Positions 1-6,248 of a stretch of 16,020 nucleotides of DNA are shown piece by piece (position 1 is the stretch's first letter; each line of letters starts with the position of its first letter). Under the pieces are notes generated by a model. The model saw only the letters and a list, made by a program, of their open reading frames with translations. It did no database searches and was not told where the DNA came from. The DNA is from an uncultured Lachnospiraceae bacterium. GTDB taxonomy: Bacteria; Bacillota_A; Clostridia; Lachnospirales; Lachnospiraceae. Where the stretch lies: NCBI GenBank assembly GCA_947175285.1, contig CAMWMM010000048.1, positions 1-16,020 of the forward strand, in the 5' to 3' direction. The position numbers were made by a program, and so were the translations under genes.

Positions 1-740
1 GGGTAACAGTATTCTCCATTATGCATATGCGCGCCTGTTTCCGTACACCCTGCTACGCCGCATACGCCGTGACCGTGTTCTCCAATCTGCGTACAACCGT
101 CAATTCCGCAAGCTCCGTGTGTATGGGATTTTTTCTCCGTACAGCCCGATACCCCACAGGTGTGGTATGCATGCCCATCATCTGCGCTGTGCGGGTAACA
201 GTATTCTCCATTATGCATATGCGCGCCTGTTTCCGTACACCCTGCTATGCCGCATATGTTGTGGCTGTGGTCTCCAATCAGTGTACAGCCGTCAATTCCG
301 CATACTCCGTGTGTATGGGATTTTTTCTCCGTACAGCCTGACACTCCGCAATTATGGTATGCATGCCCGTCATCTGCGCTGTGCGGATAACAGTATTCCC
401 CATTGTGCATATGTGTGCCTGTTTCCGTACATCCTGCTATGCTGCATACGCTGTGGCTGTGGTCTCCAATCAATGTACAGCCGTCAATTCCACAAAGACC
501 GTGCTCGTGTACCGCTGTCTGTGTACAGCCCGACACACCGCAGGAAAACGTAATTTCTTCTACCTGCGTCATCTTCTCATTCTCTAGCTGTACCACTTCT
601 ACAACCGCTTCCTGCGATGCGCTCTTGGCTTTCACTGAAGCCTGATTTATCTCAAAAAGTAAAACTATGCCGCCTGATATCATACCTGATACCACTGCAA
701 CCGCCACAAACGCAATAGCCAATAGTACTTTTTTTCTCAT
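1..740 (-). CDS. Membrane-anchored Cys/His-rich tandem-repeat protein (3' end outside window)
   Basis: I do not recognise the family. The frame is open from ATG at 740-738 to the left edge (246 codons visible, no stop). The start has a purine-rich ribosome site (AAGGGAGAG) and a good promoter upstream. Residues 1-4 are MRKK, followed by a hydrophobic segment at about 5-29, so an uncleaved anchor or signal peptide with the rest outside the cell is likely. Residues 30-66 form an acidic/polar linker. From Cys67 the protein is 64-residue repeats: unit 1 at 67-130, unit 2 at 131-194, unit 3 from 195 and continuing. Each unit is four 16-residue modules. The first three follow C-x4-C-T-x4-H-x-H (for example CGIDGCTLIGDHSH); the fourth is EYCYPHSADDGHAYH-like. 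Each module offers four Cys/His side chains, so metal binding is a reasonable inference but is not shown. A structural or adhesive surface role is the alternative. Total length and the C-terminal anchor, if any, are unknown. Confidence 0.85.
   Translation of the reverse strand, partial: MRKKVLLAIAFVAVAVVSGMISGGIVLLFEINQASVKAKSASQEAVVEVVQLENEKMTQVEEITFSCGVSGCTQTAVHEHGLCGIDGCTLIGDHSHSVCSIAGCTETGTHMHNGEYCYPHSADDGHAYHNCGVSGCTEKKSHTHGVCGIDGCTLIGDHSHNICGIAGCTETGAHMHNGEYCYPHSADDGHAYHTCGVSGCTEKKSHTHGACGIDGCTQIGEHGHGVCGVAGCTETGAHMHNGEYCY
3..542 (-). repeat. 192-bp in-frame tandem repeat (with 48-bp sub-periodicity in the protein)
   Basis: Three direct copies lie at 351-542, 159-350 and 3-158 (the last cut by the window edge). 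The spacing is exactly 192 bp; for example the GGGTAACAGTATTC-type segment starts at 1, 193 and 385. Copies 2 and 3 are almost identical at the DNA level over long stretches, while copy 1, nearest the promoter, is more diverged, which suggests recent amplification of the distal copies. Because 192 = 64 codons, unit gain or loss keeps the reading frame. Confidence 0.93.
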
Positions 741-784
741 CTTTCTCTCCCTTCTTCCGAACGACTGTTTAAGAGTATAGAAAT

Positions 785-813
785 ATTGTATCATAGCAGT
801 TTCTTCAAATCAA
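785..813 (-). promoter_or_regulatory. Sigma-A-type promoter of the Cys/His-repeat gene
   Basis: On the minus strand TTGATT (808-813) is separated by 17 bp from TACAAT (785-790), about 45 bp upstream of the ATG at 740. This gives the repeat-protein gene its own promoter, separate from the DegV gene that ends at 847. No convincing terminator is visible between the two genes. Confidence 0.65.
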
Positions 814-846
814 TATGTATATATGTACAAAAGGAACCGGACTACT

Positions 847-1752
847 TCACCCATGAATCCCTTTCTCAATAACCCCAAATCCCAAAGGATAAGGTCCGGT
901 ATGCACGCCGATTGTAGCGCCGATTTGAAAAACAGGCATTTCGGTTATATCATAGCCCTTTTCCTGCAAAGTGGACAGAGCCTGATCACGAAAGGCAAGT
1001 CCTTCCTCGCGGTCATACCCATATCCGACCACAATACTGTAGCAGTCGATTCCCAGACTGCTTTCCTGTAAGTATTCCAAAAGAAGCTCCAACGCTTTCT
1101 TGGTAGTGCGTTTTCGTCCCCTGTCGATGCCGGACGGGAAGATTTCACCCTGTTTTAATGTAATCACGGGACGGATGTCCAGAACACTGCCTGCAAGAGC
1201 CGCTACTTTGCCAATTCGTCCGCCGTGCTTTAAATATTCCATATTTCCTACCGTAAAGAAAATCCTTCCGGTACTCTTAATTTCCTCCAACCGCGCTATC
1301 GTATCCTGATAGCTGAAGCCGTTATCGCGTAAACTTACCGCTTCCAATACATACTGCCCCTGTAAAACCGTATCGACAGTGGAATCCATGACAGTAATTT
1401 CACTTTGCGGGTATTTTTCACGCAAAATATCCCGTGCATTAAGTGCGGACTGCATGGAACCGCTGAATTTCGTTGTAATACAGATACAAATTACGGGAAT
1501 CCCTGCTTCGGCAAAAGGCAGAAATGCTTCTTCATAGTCCTTAATAGAGGGCATGGAGGATTTCGGGTATACGCCTTTTCGCTCTACCATCTGCTGATAG
1601 AAGTCCCGAATACCGATTTCTACATTTTCCTTAAAATAGTGTTCCTCATCAAAAGATACATAAAAAGGAACTACTGTTATATTTTTTTCCTGAACAAGCT
1701 CCGGAGGCAAATCACAGGAGCCGTCGCTGATAATATGAAACGCTTCTTTCAT
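847..1752 (-). CDS. DegV family protein (FakB-like fatty-acid-binding protein)
   Basis: A 301-residue protein, the usual DegV length. Family signatures in order are SDGSCDLP (9-16), the SSMPS loop (65-69), TTKFSGSM (93-100), a DS pair (123-124), LKHGGRIGK (175-182) and the C-terminal GATIGVHTGP (278-287). In characterised members (FakB) the Ser/Thr loops and the C-terminal His-containing loop bind a fatty-acid carboxylate, which is presented to the kinase FakA for phosphorylation and phospholipid synthesis. No fakA (Dak-type kinase) is present here, so it would work with a kinase encoded elsewhere. The ATG at 1750-1752 has an AAGGAAG ribosome site 8-9 nt upstream. The gene appears monocistronic. 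Which lipid it binds cannot be told from sequence. The family call is very secure. Confidence 0.93.
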   Translation of the reverse strand: MKEAFHIISDGSCDLPPELVQEKNITVVPFYVSFDEEHYFKENVEIGIRDFYQQMVERKGVYPKSSMPSIKDYEEAFLPFAEAGIPVICICITTKFSGSMQSALNARDILREKYPQSEITVMDSTVDTVLQGQYVLEAVSLRDNGFSYQDTIARLEEIKSTGRIFFTVGNMEYLKHGGRIGKVAALAGSVLDIRPVITLKQGEIFPSGIDRGRKRTTKKALELLLEYLQESSLGIDCYSIVVGYGYDREEGLAFRDQALSTLQEKGYDITEMPVFQIGATIGVHTGPYPLGFGVIEKGIHG

Positions 1753-1788
1753 GTCTGGTAACTTCCTTATATAAAGTAATTGTTATAT

Positions 1789-1817
1789 AGAATACTACGT
1801 TTTCCCGGGGAATGCAA
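1789..1817 (-). promoter_or_regulatory. Candidate promoter of the degV-family gene
   Basis: TTGCAT (1812-1817), a 17-bp spacer and TATTCT (1789-1794) lie upstream of the start at 1752. Both boxes deviate from consensus, so this is a moderate call. Confidence 0.4.
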
Positions 1818-1843
1818 ATGTTTTGTTTTTCAAGCACTCAGCG

Positions 1844-2716
1844 CTATTTGCTACTTTTTACCCAAGTGCTGACTTCCGATGATTTTGTCATCCCAAGGTG
1901 TATGTAAAATTCCTGATCCGAAAGCACAATCGCCCTTTTGGCACCTTGTTCTTTTGCGCGATTTATAGCCTCATAGACTACCGCCTTGCCAAGCCCTTTC
2001 CCCCGGTGTTCGGGAACTGTTACGACAGGCTCTATATATGCTGTATTTCCGCCATTATACCATACTCCGCAATGAGCGGCATATTCTCCATCCTTAATCG
2101 CAAAAGTCTTGATGTATTCTGAGATTTCGAGATGTTTCTCGGCTTTTGCCACCTCCCCGCTCGGTTCTTGCGGAATACCCTCATGGTCAAAGCCATGATA
2201 TATTACCAACCGCCATTGCCAGTTATCAATCTCTGAAGCCGGGGCATTAAGATAAAATCCCTGCGGTAATTGGAAAGAAAGATTACGTGACAAATCTATT
2301 TGCAGAACGCTCTCCAAATATTGCTTTTCAAAGCCTGCATTTTCAAGTAATTTGCACAATATCGTATCGTTGAGATTTGCCTTTATGGCTGCAATACCGA
2401 CATCGGTTTTAGTTACATATTCAATCATCTGCCCCAAAAGGTTTTCATCAGAAATTGAATGAAGGATATACCACCTGTCATTAAAACTCGTATCATACAT
2501 TACTGCACCAACAAGCTCTCCATTTTCGTTCCTAAACAGCGCATTCCTCGATAACATTTCCACATCAAGATATGAATGCGCCATCATCCAATCAAAACGT
2601 CCCCAATGAAAATGCTCGTTATAGCCGTTGTCTGCAATTATTTGAAGAAATTTGCGAATTTCATCATACTGTTTGTTAAAACGTATATTATCTTTGTAGT
2701 TTTCAATTGAGTACAT
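1844..2716 (-). CDS. GNAT family N-acetyltransferase (two-domain)
   Basis: A 290-residue protein with a tandem GNAT architecture. Residues 1-145 look like a degenerate GNAT half with no clear acetyl-CoA loop. Residues about 155-285 carry the active half with motif A: TVPEHRGKGLGKA (233-245) matches the R/Q-x-x-G-x-G/A pyrophosphate-binding loop and is followed by the helix AVVYEAINRAKEQGA. The final strand region, EFYIHLGM, fits the GNAT motif B end. It should transfer an acetyl group from acetyl-CoA to an amine; the substrate is not predictable. The ATG at 2714-2716 follows the stop of the 2735 gene by only 18 bp, with AAAGGA about 10 nt upstream, so the two genes are probably co-transcribed. 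No terminator with a U-tract is visible downstream. Confidence 0.88.
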   Translation of the reverse strand: MYSIENYKDNIRFNKQYDEIRKFLQIIADNGYNEHFHWGRFDWMMAHSYLDVEMLSRNALFRNENGELVGAVMYDTSFNDRWYILHSISDENLLGQMIEYVTKTDVGIAAIKANLNDTILCKLLENAGFEKQYLESVLQIDLSRNLSFQLPQGFYLNAPASEIDNWQWRLVIYHGFDHEGIPQEPSGEVAKAEKHLEISEYIKTFAIKDGEYAAHCGVWYNGGNTAYIEPVVTVPEHRGKGLGKAVVYEAINRAKEQGAKRAIVLSDQEFYIHLGMTKSSEVSTWVKSSK

Positions 2717-2734
2717 TTGTAGTCAATCCTTTCC

Positions 2735-3304
2735 CTAAAATTCCATTGATACATCTGCTAAATGATGTTCCCCTGAATATTCAAATTCATAGAAATAGAC
2801 CGTATCTTCTTCAATCTCTGCATCCCACTCTTTTCCGGCACGGTTTATTATACCCCCGAATTGGCTTATTTCATCCGGATTATATTGCAGCCACTCCAAC
2901 TTCCGACCAAGCGAAAAAACATAATGACTGTCCCCGCCTTTCTCTAAATCGGATTGCGGATCAAAATCTAAATCATAGAATTCATACCATTTATTCACTC
3001 TCTGATAATCAGTACAATCATACAAAAATTCATAATCACCATATGTATATGTCAGTTCTCCTTCTGTATGCAGCCAAGGTTCCCAATCTATAACTATCTC
3101 ACTTATTTTCATCCAATCCGTTTTAGCGCTGCCTATATAATGCAATTCTACATTTACCCAGCCATCCTCAGTTATTGCAGCATCTTTTTTATTCCTATTA
3201 AGTATCCAAAAAGAGCAAATACTTATCGCTAGTACTATTATAATAATGATGATTGTTATCACAGATATTTTATATTTACTTCCTGTCTTTCTCTTTTTAC
3301 TCAT
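2735..3304 (-). CDS. Hypothetical protein with N-terminal membrane anchor
   Basis: I do not recognise this 189-residue protein. It has a basic start (MSKKRKTGSKYK), one strongly hydrophobic segment at about residues 13-35 (a run of isoleucines), and then a soluble domain rich in Trp, Tyr and Asp/Glu. This predicts an N-in protein with its domain outside the membrane. There are no cysteines after the anchor except one (in LYDCTDY) and no catalytic motif I can name. The start at 3302-3304 is preceded by GGAG. The GNAT gene follows by 18 bp, so the pair forms a small operon. It resembles the other small anchored orphans nearby in build, but I see no convincing alignment to them beyond a short HYxG-type segment. 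Confidence 0.7.
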   Translation of the reverse strand: MSKKRKTGSKYKISVITIIIIIIVLAISICSFWILNRNKKDAAITEDGWVNVELHYIGSAKTDWMKISEIVIDWEPWLHTEGELTYTYGDYEFLYDCTDYQRVNKWYEFYDLDFDPQSDLEKGGDSHYVFSLGRKLEWLQYNPDEISQFGGIINRAGKEWDAEIEEDTVYFYEFEYSGEHHLADVSMEF

Positions 3305-3340
3305 CTTCTCCGCTATACTCCTGTAAACAGCTATTTTTTC

Positions 3341-3346
3341 ATTATA
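3341..3346 (-). promoter_or_regulatory. Candidate -10 box for the 2735/1844 operon
   Basis: A perfect TATAAT on the minus strand lies 37 bp upstream of the start at 3304, in an A/T-rich gap. No good -35 box is found at 16-18 bp, so the promoter call is weak. Confidence 0.3.
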
Positions 3347-3401
3347 ATTTTAAATATTCTCTTTGCATTTTTTCTAAATTTGAGGAAGTTGGCTTATACG
3401 A

Positions 3402-3806
3402 TTACACTGAAATAATAAATGATTCATTATAATATGGAATTAGAGCGTCGTGTGTCAGAAATTTCATTTCTTCTATCTTTGCCTGAGCTATCATTATCCT
3501 GTCAAATGGATCATTATGACGAGGTGCATTATCCGGATATTTCAAATCCTTCAAAGCAAAGACGTGTTTGTTTAAAATAGGCAAAACTTTAAATCCTGTA
3601 TTTTCACAGCTTTGTGCCAGAGTGTCTCCATCAATAATCACTTTCTCTGGGTGTGCCATATGTTTAATAACAACTTCCCACATTGATGCTGTACTATAAT
3701 ATATTTCATTACTTTCATCTAAAAGAATGTCTCTTGCAGCTTTCGGCAGTTTAGGGTCATCCGATACTGCCCAAATGGCTATATGTGTATCAATCAAAAC
3801 TTTCAT
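3402..3806 (-). CDS. PIN-domain toxin (VapC-like), module 1
   Basis: A 134-residue PIN-domain protein, a standard VapC-like length. The N-terminal LIDTHIAIWAV carries the first acidic residue (D6). SMWEVVIK supplies the second (E44). HNDPFDRIMIAQA (97-109) holds D99 and D102, and THDAL (118-122) holds D120. Together these form the usual Mg2+/Mn2+-binding acidic cluster of PIN ribonucleases, so it should be catalytically competent. The DTHxxxW and NDPFDRxxIAQA wording places it in the PIN subgroup often found in type II toxin-antitoxin pairs. Its ATG overlaps the end of the upstream antitoxin gene by 4 nt (ATGA), giving translational coupling. The RNA target cannot be predicted; family members cut tRNA or rRNA. 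Confidence 0.9.
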   Translation of the reverse strand: MKVLIDTHIAIWAVSDDPKLPKAARDILLDESNEIYYSTASMWEVVIKHMAHPEKVIIDGDTLAQSCENTGFKVLPILNKHVFALKDLKYPDNAPRHNDPFDRIMIAQAKIEEMKFLTHDALIPYYNESFIISV

Positions 3807-4045
3807 TTATCCACTCCAAACATTTCAGCAATTTCATCATTACACTCATCCAAATCATATCCATCTGCAATAAGCTTTTTTCCTTTTAGAATGCCTAATT
3901 TACGTTTTTTCCTCTGAGCAGCGGTCTCTGTTAACTGGTTTTCCGCCGGTTTCACAAAACGCTGTATCATATCAAGTATAAACTCGAGACTATCATCAGA
4001 TAAACCCTCTATTGATTGAACTATCTGGTTCTGCAATGTTGACAT
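3803..4045 (-). CDS. Putative antitoxin partner of the PIN toxin, module 1
   Basis: An 80-residue protein immediately upstream of and overlapping the PIN toxin, the usual antitoxin-first order. The N-terminal 35 residues (SIEGLSDDSLEFILDMIQRF) form an amphipathic helical segment, followed by a basic patch (AAQRKKRKLGILKGKK) and an acidic tail (YDLDECNDEIAEMFG), which could wrap the toxin. I see no clear ribbon-helix-helix or AbrB signature, so the DNA-binding fold is uncertain. It has an excellent ribosome site (AGGAGG, 9-nt spacer). The N-terminus resembles that of the antitoxin at 5872-6096 although the two toxins belong to different PIN subgroups. The role is inferred mainly from position and size. 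Confidence 0.75.
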   Translation of the reverse strand: MSTLQNQIVQSIEGLSDDSLEFILDMIQRFVKPAENQLTETAAQRKKRKLGILKGKKLIADGYDLDECNDEIAEMFGVDK

Positions 4046-4111
4046 TATTAAGCGCCTCCTTCAAAATATAATACAAGCTGCAAATTTACTATCCTAATTA
4101 TATGTATAATT

Positions 4112-4123
4112 TATCATATGATA
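4112..4123. promoter_or_regulatory. 12-bp perfect palindrome upstream of toxin-antitoxin module 1 (candidate operator)
   Basis: TATCATATGATA is self-complementary and lies about 67 bp upstream of the antitoxin start, next to a TATAAT-type box (4097-4102, minus strand). Type II antitoxins usually repress their own promoter by binding a palindrome, so this is a reasonable operator candidate. A/T-rich palindromes also arise by chance. Confidence 0.35.
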
Positions 4124-4172
4124 CAGAAATTATAAGAAAACAAGGGATGCTCTATGTAATAGTCTGTTATAT

Positions 4173-5102
4173 TTACCACCACAAAATATCATAAATCCAA
4201 TTTTCTGCTTCATAAACCTCACACATAGTTTCCTCTTCCACGTTTAGACAGAGCACCTGATTAGGTTCATCACTATTATTTCTTACAAACATTACATATT
4301 TCTTATCATTTGATAATTGTACTCTGCTTCCGGACATAGTACCTTCGCCAAATCTTTTTACCTTATAATCCTTAGTATCCCATACAAGAACGGGAGAAAA
4401 GCTAATTCCTCCGAACAAAAGTTCATCTCCTTCGCTGCACCCCATTGATTTATCATCTGTTAAAATAAGATGATTCCCCAAAACTTTATCACCTGCCGCT
4501 TTTACTTTCTCTCCTGTATATATATTAACTTCGTATATTTCTGTCATACTCTCTGTGTTCATGAGTAAAGTCTGTGATGTCAGCCAGCCATAAACCATTT
4601 CCCATTGTCCTAAATCCAAAGCCTTTTTATAGATAACCTCTTCTTTATCAGCATCATAAATGCAAAGAATATCTTCATATAGAAAACTTATCATGTTTTC
4701 ATCAGGATAATAGTATACCGATTCAAATTCCGAATCCTCTGACAGATTCAGGTAGTCACATACAAAATCTTCTTCCAGAATACATTGGGATGTCATTTCC
4801 GTAAAATCATACTCATATATTCCCTCTTTCCCCTCCGTTTCCACACTGAAAAGAAAAGTTTTGTCTGCCGAATTTGAATCCCAGATTTGCTTAAAATCCA
4901 GATGATATCTTTCATCAGGATTATCCAAAGTAATAAAGTATCTGCCATCACTCGACCCTAAGAATACAATGGGTGCGTTATAGCTTTCTAATTCTTCTGC
5001 TGAAAAGGGGCGCGTCTCTGTCAGTCTAATTGCACAACCGCATAAAGTACTGCACATTAAACATAGAAATACAGACAACACTGCCTTTTTCATTCTGTGC
5101 AT
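4173..5102 (-). CDS. Putative lipoprotein, possible beta-propeller
   Basis: A 309-residue protein whose function I do not recognise. MHRMKKAVLSVFLCLMCS is a type II signal peptide and L20-C21-G22-C23 acts as the lipobox, so the mature protein should start at C23 and be lipid-anchored on the outer face of the membrane. The rest is strand-rich with repeated short elements (SSDGRYFITLD, NEMISFLYEDILCIYDADKEEVIYK, VLVWDTKDYKVKRF, LSNDKKYVMFVRN-like), spaced as in a WD40/TolB-type beta-propeller; this is inference from the pattern only. The ATG at 5100-5102 has GAGGAG 9 nt upstream, better than the internal ATG at codon 4. It stands alone, with 127 bp to the next gene and a 366-bp gap behind it. 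Confidence 0.75.
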   Translation of the reverse strand: MHRMKKAVLSVFLCLMCSTLCGCAIRLTETRPFSAEELESYNAPIVFLGSSDGRYFITLDNPDERYHLDFKQIWDSNSADKTFLFSVETEGKEGIYEYDFTEMTSQCILEEDFVCDYLNLSEDSEFESVYYYPDENMISFLYEDILCIYDADKEEVIYKKALDLGQWEMVYGWLTSQTLLMNTESMTEIYEVNIYTGEKVKAAGDKVLGNHLILTDDKSMGCSEGDELLFGGISFSPVLVWDTKDYKVKRFGEGTMSGSRVQLSNDKKYVMFVRNNSDEPNQVLCLNVEEETMCEVYEAENWIYDILWW

Positions 5103-5129
5103 ATGATATCACTCCTCAATGTCATTATT

Positions 5130-5219
5130 TTAATAGCATTTAACATCCTTCTCCGTCATATAGCCTCAGGCAGCTTTTCCCCCTCCAGTATTACATCTAC
5201 AACTTCCTCACTTGGAAAT
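5130..5219 (-). pseudogene. Fossil copy of the C-terminal coding region of the 6249-6725 gene
   Basis: Bases 5166-5218 match 6460-6512 with only two mismatches. They encode FPSEEVVDVILEGEKLPEA, identical in protein to the intact gene. Directly after this, in a different reading frame, comes GYMTEKDVKCY-stop, matching the intact gene's last residues GYMTEKDIEEY-stop. The region coding for about 50 residues between the two segments has been deleted, causing a frameshift. Nothing upstream supplies an N-terminus or membrane anchor, so this is a decayed paralogue or duplication remnant. Toxin-antitoxin module 2 sits between it and the intact gene. Confidence 0.82.
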
Positions 5220-5468
5220 GAAGCTAAAATATTGACTGTTTCATAGGTACTTAATCTGCTTAAACTTCAAGGCTACACTATTACAGATGATTTTGCTCTT
5301 TCTACTTGATTAGGTGTTATGTCTATACTTACTTTTGAAGCCACCATAAGATAACTTATTTGTTACGCAATTCATTTTTTCTATCCACTACCTCTTTGTT
5401 TCAAACTTAAGCACCTCAGAAATTAATTTTTCCGTTGGTGCTTTATAGCATTTATATAAACTTTTCCG
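5220..5468. other. Gene-free gap with short coding-like fragments on the minus strand
   Basis: No intact gene is visible. On the minus strand several short open stretches read like protein but are broken by stops and frame changes: one continuing in frame after the module 2 toxin stop (KAPTEKLISEVLKFE), and one reading ASKVSIDITPNQVERAKSS. This looks like decayed coding sequence, perhaps from the same event that left the fossil at 5130-5219. A weak GCACC/GGTGC hairpin with a 21-nt loop lies at 5411-5441 and is not convincing as a terminator. Confidence 0.45.
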
Positions 5469-5882
5469 TTACAACTCTAAATACTCCTTTGGCAAAATAG
5501 CCTGCACTTCTGACGTTTTAAAATCAGCCAAATTTCTCGTTACAATATATCCTGCATTGTATGCCTTGGCACACTCCATCTGTAAGCAATCTTCAAAATC
5601 TGCAAAATCCTCATTTTGGAGTCCAGAGAGTAACTTGACTTTGTCTATCCCTTCCACATCAAAGATTGAGCATAAACTAGATAAAACTTCTCTCCGTTCC
5701 TTTGCATTATAATCTTTCCTTAATATAAAGAACATATTTAAAATAGAATGTGCCGCAATGCATCCTTTTACCTTACCCTCTACACATGCATGGACAATTT
5801 TCTCTGCATCTTCATAAAATGGCTCCCTGATAAGCAGATAATCAAGCAATACATTCGTATCAACCAGAATCCTATTTACCAT
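5469..5882 (-). CDS. PIN-domain toxin (PIN_3-type), module 2
   Basis: A 137-residue PIN-domain protein. The N-terminus VNRILVDTNVLLDYLL holds D8. AAHSILNMFFILRK (43-56) is the typical second helix of the PIN_3 group. NEDFADFEDCLQMECAKA (90-107) contains the acidic cluster D95/E97/D98, and VTRNLADF (114-121) provides the last conserved N/D region. The metal-binding acidic set appears complete, so a ribonuclease toxin is expected. This subgroup is different from the PIN protein at 3402-3806. The gene overlaps the end of its antitoxin gene by 11 nt. It might also be a degraded-island survivor, but the frame is intact. Confidence 0.88.
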   Translation of the reverse strand: MVNRILVDTNVLLDYLLIREPFYEDAEKIVHACVEGKVKGCIAAHSILNMFFILRKDYNAKERREVLSSLCSIFDVEGIDKVKLLSGLQNEDFADFEDCLQMECAKAYNAGYIVTRNLADFKTSEVQAILPKEYLEL

Positions 5883-6096
5883 ATTTCTCTTCCCTATAAG
5901 AAGCTAATTCCGCATCATAATCAGTAACAGTTCCTTTCCTGCGTAACTGCTCTAATCTTGCAAATGCTTCTTTCCTTTCTGATTGATTATCATTGTACAA
6001 ACCATTCACGCCTTGCATGATTTGCAAAATAAAACTTACTTTATCTTCTGGTATCTTTTCTAATTCCCTTATTGCGCTTTGCCTTAAAGCTGTCAT
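5872..6096 (-). CDS. Putative antitoxin partner of the PIN toxin, module 2
   Basis: A 74-residue protein just upstream of and overlapping the PIN_3-type toxin. Its N-terminus (IRELEKIPEDKVSFILQIMQ) aligns by eye with the module 1 antitoxin (VQSIEGLSDDSLEFILDMIQ), and both continue with a charged region (QSERKEAFARLEQLRRKG) and an acidic C-terminal tail. The ribosome site is near perfect (AGGAGGT at 6103-6109). The antitoxin role is inferred from gene order, overlap and size; the DNA-binding fold is not recognisable to me. Confidence 0.75.
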   Translation of the reverse strand: MTALRQSAIRELEKIPEDKVSFILQIMQGVNGLYNDNQSERKEAFARLEQLRRKGTVTDYDAELASYREEKYGK

Positions 6097-6125
6097 AAAA
6101 GCACCTCCTGCCCTTTTGATAGACT

Positions 6126-6131
6126 ATTATA
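6126..6131 (-). promoter_or_regulatory. Candidate -10 box of toxin-antitoxin module 2
   Basis: A perfect TATAAT on the minus strand lies 30 bp upstream of the antitoxin start at 6096. No convincing -35 box at the usual spacing was found, which would fit an activator-dependent or weak promoter, or a false hit. Confidence 0.35.
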
Positions 6132-6248
6132 CCCCTATTCTACAGCAAATTTCTTCTTGAAAACAGCTACCATATTATCCTCACTTTCCGTGAATTTATC
6201 CCTTGTATTATACTGTATCTTCTCCATCCTTTCAACATTCGTACTAAT

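Noticed and set aside
1..542. CRISPR array or other non-coding direct repeats
   Set aside because: The units are contiguous, 192 bp long, keep one reading frame and have no unique spacers; this is a protein-coding tandem repeat.
21..645. Several overlapping plus-strand open frames at the left end
   Set aside because: They are antisense shadows of the minus-strand Cys/His-repeat gene. The absence of stops is caused by the 192-bp repeat, and none has a ribosome site or protein-like composition.
5411..5441. GCACC/GGTGC hairpin as terminator of toxin-antitoxin module 2
   Set aside because: Only a 5-bp stem with a 21-nt loop and no U-tract follows on the minus strand.
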